Assembly (NCBI GenBank): GCA_019163135.1
Contig: JAFLKR010000123.1
Location: forward strand, 1 to 49,830
Length of the DNA: 49,830 bases
From: Desulfobulbaceae bacterium
GTDB lineage: Bacteria > Desulfobacterota > Desulfobulbia > Desulfobulbales > Desulfobulbaceae
Direction: 5' to 3'
Shown: piece after piece, positions 46,396-49,830 of the stretch
How the letters are laid out: each line of letters begins with the position of its first letter
Position numbering within the stretch: the first letter of the stretch is position 1
The notes under the pieces: generated by a model
What the model saw: the letters and a program-made list of their open reading frames with translations, nothing else
Database searches by the model: none
What the model was told of the DNA's origin: nothing
Translations under genes and position numbers: made by a program

Positions 46396-47203
46396 GATCG
46401 TCTTCTTTGATATGGAAACGTTCCTGGATCTTGGCCAGGGGCACCAGGTCTGCCTTGCGAGCTGAAGGGGTGAGGAAGGAGAGGAGTTTGGTTCGGAGCA
46501 CGGTCGGGTTTAATTCGCTTTCAATGGCAATAATTCCTTCCATGATGATCTTTTGCAGCAGCAGCTCATGATTGGTCCGCTCCCGGAGATTGGCGGCAAA
46601 AGGGGTGAAAAAGAAATTAGCGAAAATCAACCCGTAGAGGATGGAGGTGAGGGCAAGCGGTACGGTCTTGAGGATAATGTTGGTGTCGCTGATGCCAGCC
46701 AGCATCGGGATCAAACCGGCGACGGAACCGACGATACCGAAGGCAGGGCAGAAATCGGCGATGGTGCGCAGGACGCGCTCACTGTCTTCTCGTCGTAATT
46801 TAAAAAAATACATCTCGGTGTTGAGGATGTCGCGAATCTGATGCGGTTCGTAGTTGTCGACCAGACAGCCCAGCGCCCGGCGCAGGAAGAGAATGGAGGT
46901 CTCGTTTTCATCCTTCTGCAGTGAAAGGATGCCTTCCATTCTCGACTTAATTGAAAGATCAATGAGGATGTCGACGATTTCCGCCTCCGATTTCAGTTGA
47001 TGAGTGTAGGACGCTCGGACTACTCGAACGACGATTTTGAGTCGTTCGAGTTGGAAGCTGAGGATGGCAGAGGTGGCGCAGCCGCCGGCGACGATCATGA
47101 GACTGGCGATGTTGAAATAGTAGCTGAGATGGCCTTTGAAGAGGAAGCCGCCGAGAAAAATGAGGGCGCAGAGAGATAGTCCAATACGATTTTGTCGTTT
47201 CAT
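46373..47203 (-). CDS. MotA/TolQ/ExbB-type proton channel protein
   Basis: This is a 276-residue inner-membrane protein with the MotA layout. Two N-terminal membrane helices (LSLCALIFLGGFLF and FNIASLMIVAGGCATSAI) are followed by a cytoplasmic loop with charged residues. Two more helices come after it: CPAFGIVGSVAGLIPMLAGI, with the conserved Pro before GIVG, and LALTSILYGLIFANFFFTPF. It should form an ion-driven rotor or stator with the MotB-like protein whose gene ends 13 bases upstream. The gene order B-A is the reverse of flagellar motAB, and no flagellar genes are nearby. Confidence 0.87.
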   Translation of the reverse strand: MKRQNRIGLSLCALIFLGGFLFKGHLSYYFNIASLMIVAGGCATSAILSFQLERLKIVVRVVRASYTHQLKSEAEIVDILIDLSIKSRMEGILSLQKDENETSILFLRRALGCLVDNYEPHQIRDILNTEMYFFKLRREDSERVLRTIADFCPAFGIVGSVAGLIPMLAGISDTNIILKTVPLALTSILYGLIFANFFFTPFAANLRERTNHELLLQKIIMEGIIAIESELNPTVLRTKLLSFLTPSARKADLVPLAKIQERFHIKEDDRPGPAAF

Positions 47204-47216
47204 TAATGATGCCTGG

Positions 47217-48377
47217 TTATTGAAGATTTGCAGGTGTGGCTGCCTCTGCTTGTGGCAACTCCTTGGAAAGAATGATTTCAACCCGCCGGTTGGTCTTGCG
47301 GTTTTCCTGGCTGGTATTGGGTTGTACCGGCCGGAACGAACTGTAACCGGAGACGCTGAATTGGGTGGCCGGTAATTTGGTTTCGTCGATGAGGAAACGG
47401 GCCACCCGCCCAGCCCGCGCCAGCGATAGTTCCCAGTTGGACGGATACCGGGAACTGCGTACCGGCTGGGAGTCGGTATGGCCGATGACGTTGATCATGT
47501 AGGGAGTCTTTTTGATGATGCTCGAGAGTTTCTTCAGCGATTCTTTAGCATTGGCTGTCAAATCTGCTTGTCCGGAAGGGAAGAGCAGGTCGCCGGTGAG
47601 GATTATCCGCATGGTCTTGTCGGGAACCAATTCAACCGAGGCGAACCGTTCCAGTTTCTCGTTGGCTAAAGTGACCTTGGACAGATCAAAAATACCGGTG
47701 ATCAGTTCTTCGCGCTTGTTCTGCTCTTGGGTCTGCTCCTGGGCCTGAGTCTGTGCCTGGGGCGAGGCCACTTGTGGCGTTTTCACCGTTTCGGGCTGTG
47801 GCTGGACCTGTGGTTGGGGCGGAGGAGGAGCCGGCTCGGCAAGGAGTTGTTCCTTGAAAGCTTCCGGTGCCGGCGCAGAAGGGTGCGGTTCGGGTTGGGG
47901 TTGATCCGACACCGCCTTGTTGCGAATCCGGATGTCCGGCCCTAGCTGTTCTTGCAACGGCAGGGGGGCTTCTTGCAAGTGGTCAGCCGTTTTGTGGGTT
48001 ACCTCCTGGGAAATTGGATGAAAAACCAAAGAGGATTTGGCCTCACTGGTCTGCACCGGAATGGTTTCATCGGCGATCTTGTTGGGATTACCGTGGGCGA
48101 GGATATCCTGGTGGGTGCGCTGGTGGACAAAAAGGGTGAGGAAGAGGACAAACATCGTCATCATCAGGTCGGACCAGGCGATGGACCAATGGGCAGGGCG
48201 GGTCGGCATCCGGGAGCGATAAAAGCTGTCTTCCACCACGAAAACCGGCTGGTTGGTCAAGCGCCTTTCGGTAGACAGCGCTGTCTGTTCCCCCTCTTTT
48301 TGTGGGGAGACAGGTGCGGTGGTACCAGAGCTCTCTATTTTGGGCGGATCATTTGGGGGGGTGATATCTTTTTCCAT
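47217..48377 (-). CDS. MotB-like OmpA-domain protein with long Pro/Gln-rich linker
   Basis: This protein has 386 residues. A 60-residue cytoplasmic N-terminus, longer than in MotB, is followed by one membrane helix (IAWSDLMMTMFVLFLTLFV) whose Asp70 sits where MotB has its proton-carrying Asp. Residues about 155-225 are a Pro/Gln/Glu-rich linker (QPQPEPHPSAPAP, PPPPQPQVQPQPE, QAQTQAQEQTQEQ). The C-terminal OmpA domain (GDLLFPSGQADLTANAKESL, NVIGHTDSQPV) binds peptidoglycan. It looks like a stator anchor, but the linker and N-terminus set it apart from ordinary MotB. Confidence 0.88.
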   Translation of the reverse strand: MEKDITPPNDPPKIESSGTTAPVSPQKEGEQTALSTERRLTNQPVFVVEDSFYRSRMPTRPAHWSIAWSDLMMTMFVLFLTLFVHQRTHQDILAHGNPNKIADETIPVQTSEAKSSLVFHPISQEVTHKTADHLQEAPLPLQEQLGPDIRIRNKAVSDQPQPEPHPSAPAPEAFKEQLLAEPAPPPPQPQVQPQPETVKTPQVASPQAQTQAQEQTQEQNKREELITGIFDLSKVTLANEKLERFASVELVPDKTMRIILTGDLLFPSGQADLTANAKESLKKLSSIIKKTPYMINVIGHTDSQPVRSSRYPSNWELSLARAGRVARFLIDETKLPATQFSVSGYSSFRPVQPNTSQENRKTNRRVEIILSKELPQAEAATPANLQ

Positions 48378-49681
48378 GACCTTCTTTCGACGTTTTCCGG
48401 CTGGAACAAAAGCGGATTGTGCAGATTGTTCGAAATTGTAGGTGTTTTGCCACTTTTGGGGTGGATAGTCTGGGTTTAGGCGCTTAGCGTGCCAACTCCG
48501 CCGGTAACAGGGGGTTGGCCATAAAGGTGCTGACCGCCGATTTTTACTGCCTGATAGTCTATAGCGTAACCAGACCGAAACGTTAGCATAATTTTAGCAG
48601 AATTTTTTTAAAAAGTCATTTTATGCAACAGTTGCGTGCTTGCCCGGCTATCGGCATTGGCCATGCACGCCAACCTTTGGCCATTTTGGTGGTGTTGACC
48701 GCTTGGAAGGCAGGCCTTTGTAGGGACTGACCTGCTCAGTACAACAATATCCCCCATTGCGGAAATCTCGGGTAATCAAAGTCTTCAGTTCATCCCGCAA
48801 TCCTTGGTCATCACAACCTGCGTAGGTGCGATGGAGTTCCAGGTGAGATCACAAAGGAATCAAGAAGTGTCGGGTAAAAATGAGAGCGCCGTCCTAGCTG
48901 GAGGACAGGCAAGCAGAATTGCAAGACCTATGTTGCGCTGCAGTTTATTCTGTCTCCCGATTGGAACCGTATTCGGATGACGCAAAATGGTTTTCCCAGG
49001 CACTATTTCCTGGCAGGACGGATAGGTGATCGGCATGATGTTCTTGAACATGGGCCTTCCCACCAAGCATGATGATCTCTGCCCACTCGCCTGTTTCCGG
49101 ATCAGGAAAAGGAGAGGAGTGAATGAATTGCAGTAGTTGTATTTCGGTGCCGGTATCTTCACGACGAGACTGCGGAGATTATGCCGTTCGACTAAATAGA
49201 CCATCAGAATTAGGAGTTGCCTGGCACCTGATAGCAGGGAACTCTGGAGCATCTCAAGAGTACAACACTTCCTCCGTTGGTATAAAGGATCGGAAAGGAG
49301 CCTGGAGTCGCAACCGCTGACCCTCATGCAATGGCAGGGTGGAGTCTTCATGCAGGAAACAGGGCGATCCAGGCTGCTGCGGCGGGGGATGGCGCGATCG
49401 AGCGGTCCCGTGACTGCGCATCCAACCTTGGAACCAATGATTGTTTCGCAGGTTCGTTTCGTGGAACCGGTGGGCGCGCTCTTTGAGAAAAAGTTGAGGT
49501 AACTTATTGATGTAGAATGTTTTGTTGTTATTGACCGTAGGGTTTTTTTGGCCGAGACTACCTCATGATCGTTACTTTCCAGCCGGGCGTGCGACTCCCT
49601 GTTGCTATGATATTGATTAGATGATATAAAAAATTCATATCACTTATTTGGGCGCGCTGTCCAGTTACAGGGAGGGAAGGT
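48378..49681. other. 1.3 kb stretch without an intact gene
   Basis: Nothing here reads as a whole gene. An AT-rich part near 48590-48625 may hold the promoter of the MotB-like gene. On the minus strand, short frames at about 49060-48960 (EWAEIIMLGGKAHVQEHHAD) and 48845-48730 (GLRDELKTLITRDFRNGG) look protein-like but are broken by stops and frame changes. On the plus strand, about 49206-49500 is open (ending FVEPVGALFEKKLR) without a recognisable start. These could be remains of decayed genes. I could not identify their origin and saw no inverted repeats typical of an insertion sequence. Confidence 0.45.
49622..49642. promoter_or_regulatory. AT-rich palindrome upstream of the efflux adaptor gene
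   Basis: TGATAT (49622-49627) and ATATCA (49637-49642) form an inverted repeat 40 bases before the ATG. Its size and place suit an operator for a repressor of the TetR or MarR kind, which often control efflux genes. No such regulator gene is in view. Confidence 0.4.
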
Positions 49682-49830
49682 ATGGGTGTGCTGAAAAATA
49701 GGCTTCAATGGTCAGGCTTTTTCCGGCGGTCTACCAGCCTGATGACGGTGCTGGGAATGGTGTCTATCTCGTTGATTGTCAGTGGGTGCAACAAGGGCGA
49801 AAAGGCCAAAGCGCCGCCTGTGCCGACCGT
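49682..49830 (+). CDS. Efflux RND periplasmic adaptor lipoprotein, N-terminal part
   Basis: Only the first 49 residues are inside the window. The start MGVLKNRLQWSGFFRR is followed by a hydrophobic signal segment (LMTVLGMVSISLIV), a lipobox (VSGC, Cys near 37), and then NKGEKAKAPPVPTV. A lipidated Cys followed by a Lys/Ala/Pro stretch is typical of AcrA/MexA adaptors of tripartite efflux pumps. GGGAGGGAAGG before the ATG at 49682 is a strong ribosome binding site. With only the N-terminus seen, another lipoprotein cannot be excluded. Confidence 0.65.
   Translation, partial: MGVLKNRLQWSGFFRRSTSLMTVLGMVSISLIVSGCNKGEKAKAPPVPT

Noticed and set aside
48378-48660. c-di-GMP riboswitch before the MotB-like gene
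   Set aside because: The conserved GGGACGCAAAGCC-like core is absent.
48860-49351. 163-codon open frame on the minus strand in the gene-poor region
   Set aside because: No ribosome binding site, no family pattern, and other frames in the same place look as protein-like; not supported as a gene.
1-49830. CRISPR array, prophage or integron
   Set aside because: No regularly spaced direct repeats, phage genes or attC-like cassettes were seen; the only tyrosine recombinase is a housekeeping XerC in its conserved context.

Overview
The window is a chromosomal segment of moderate to high G+C content, dense in genes, from a Gram-negative bacterium. I infer a member of the Desulfobacterota (former Deltaproteobacteria), possibly Desulfobulbales. 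The grounds are: the core run ispE, tRNA-Gln, prs, rplY, pth, carD, rluD, coaE, rho, rpmE, prfA, prmC, murA; a Feo iron system with a FeoB-associated Cys-rich protein; lipoproteins with OmpA domains; MotAB-like and Lap proteins; and many multidomain histidine kinases. No rRNA, CRISPR array, intact insertion sequence or prophage was seen. The taxonomic call rests on gene order and protein style, not on a search.

Layout. (1) 1-5.8 kb, minus strand: surface attachment control (lapG and a partial lapD), then two large orphan signalling proteins, a REC-PAS-kinase-REC hybrid and an HDOD-GAF-kinase. (2) 6.1-7.9 kb, plus strand: mtnA overlapping a class II aldolase gene, a pair expected to salvage methylthioribose or deoxyribose phosphates (DHAP shunt), closed by a terminator. 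(3) 8.1-14.8 kb, minus strand: gltX, glnS, feoA, a Cys-rich FeoA-like protein, a 58-residue Cys-rich membrane protein and feoB. (4) 15.2-26.6 kb, plus strand: a housekeeping block for isoprenoid precursor, PRPP, translation, CoA, transcription termination and cell wall synthesis. (5) 26.6-29.7 kb, minus strand: a PilS/PilR-like two-component pair. (6) 29.9-32.2 kb, plus strand: tatC, broken by a frameshift at a run of nine T, then a class II fructose-bisphosphate aldolase. (7) 32.2-35.3 kb, minus strand: xseB-ispA-dxs. (8) 35.4-41.5 kb, plus strand: xerC, hslV-hslU, a double zinc-ribbon protein, a SAM hydrolase (DUF62), a glycine-zipper OmpA lipoprotein and a small ABM-domain protein, ended by a strong bidirectional terminator. 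(9) 41.6-48.4 kb, minus strand: a MotB-like then a MotA-like protein, a DUF995/pentapeptide-repeat lipoprotein and dnaE. (10) 48.4-49.7 kb: about 1.3 kb with no intact gene, followed by the start of an efflux adaptor lipoprotein gene.

How it fits together. Most of the window is conserved housekeeping. The isoprenoid enzymes Dxs, IspE and IspA are all within 20 kb of one another. The least ordinary parts are the mtnA-aldolase pair, the tatC frameshift at a slippery homopolymer, the Feo cluster with two FeoA-type proteins and an extra Cys-rich partner, and the MotB-MotA-lipoprotein cluster, which does not look like a standard flagellar stator locus. I found no clearly new multi-gene system; these are the best candidates for follow-up.
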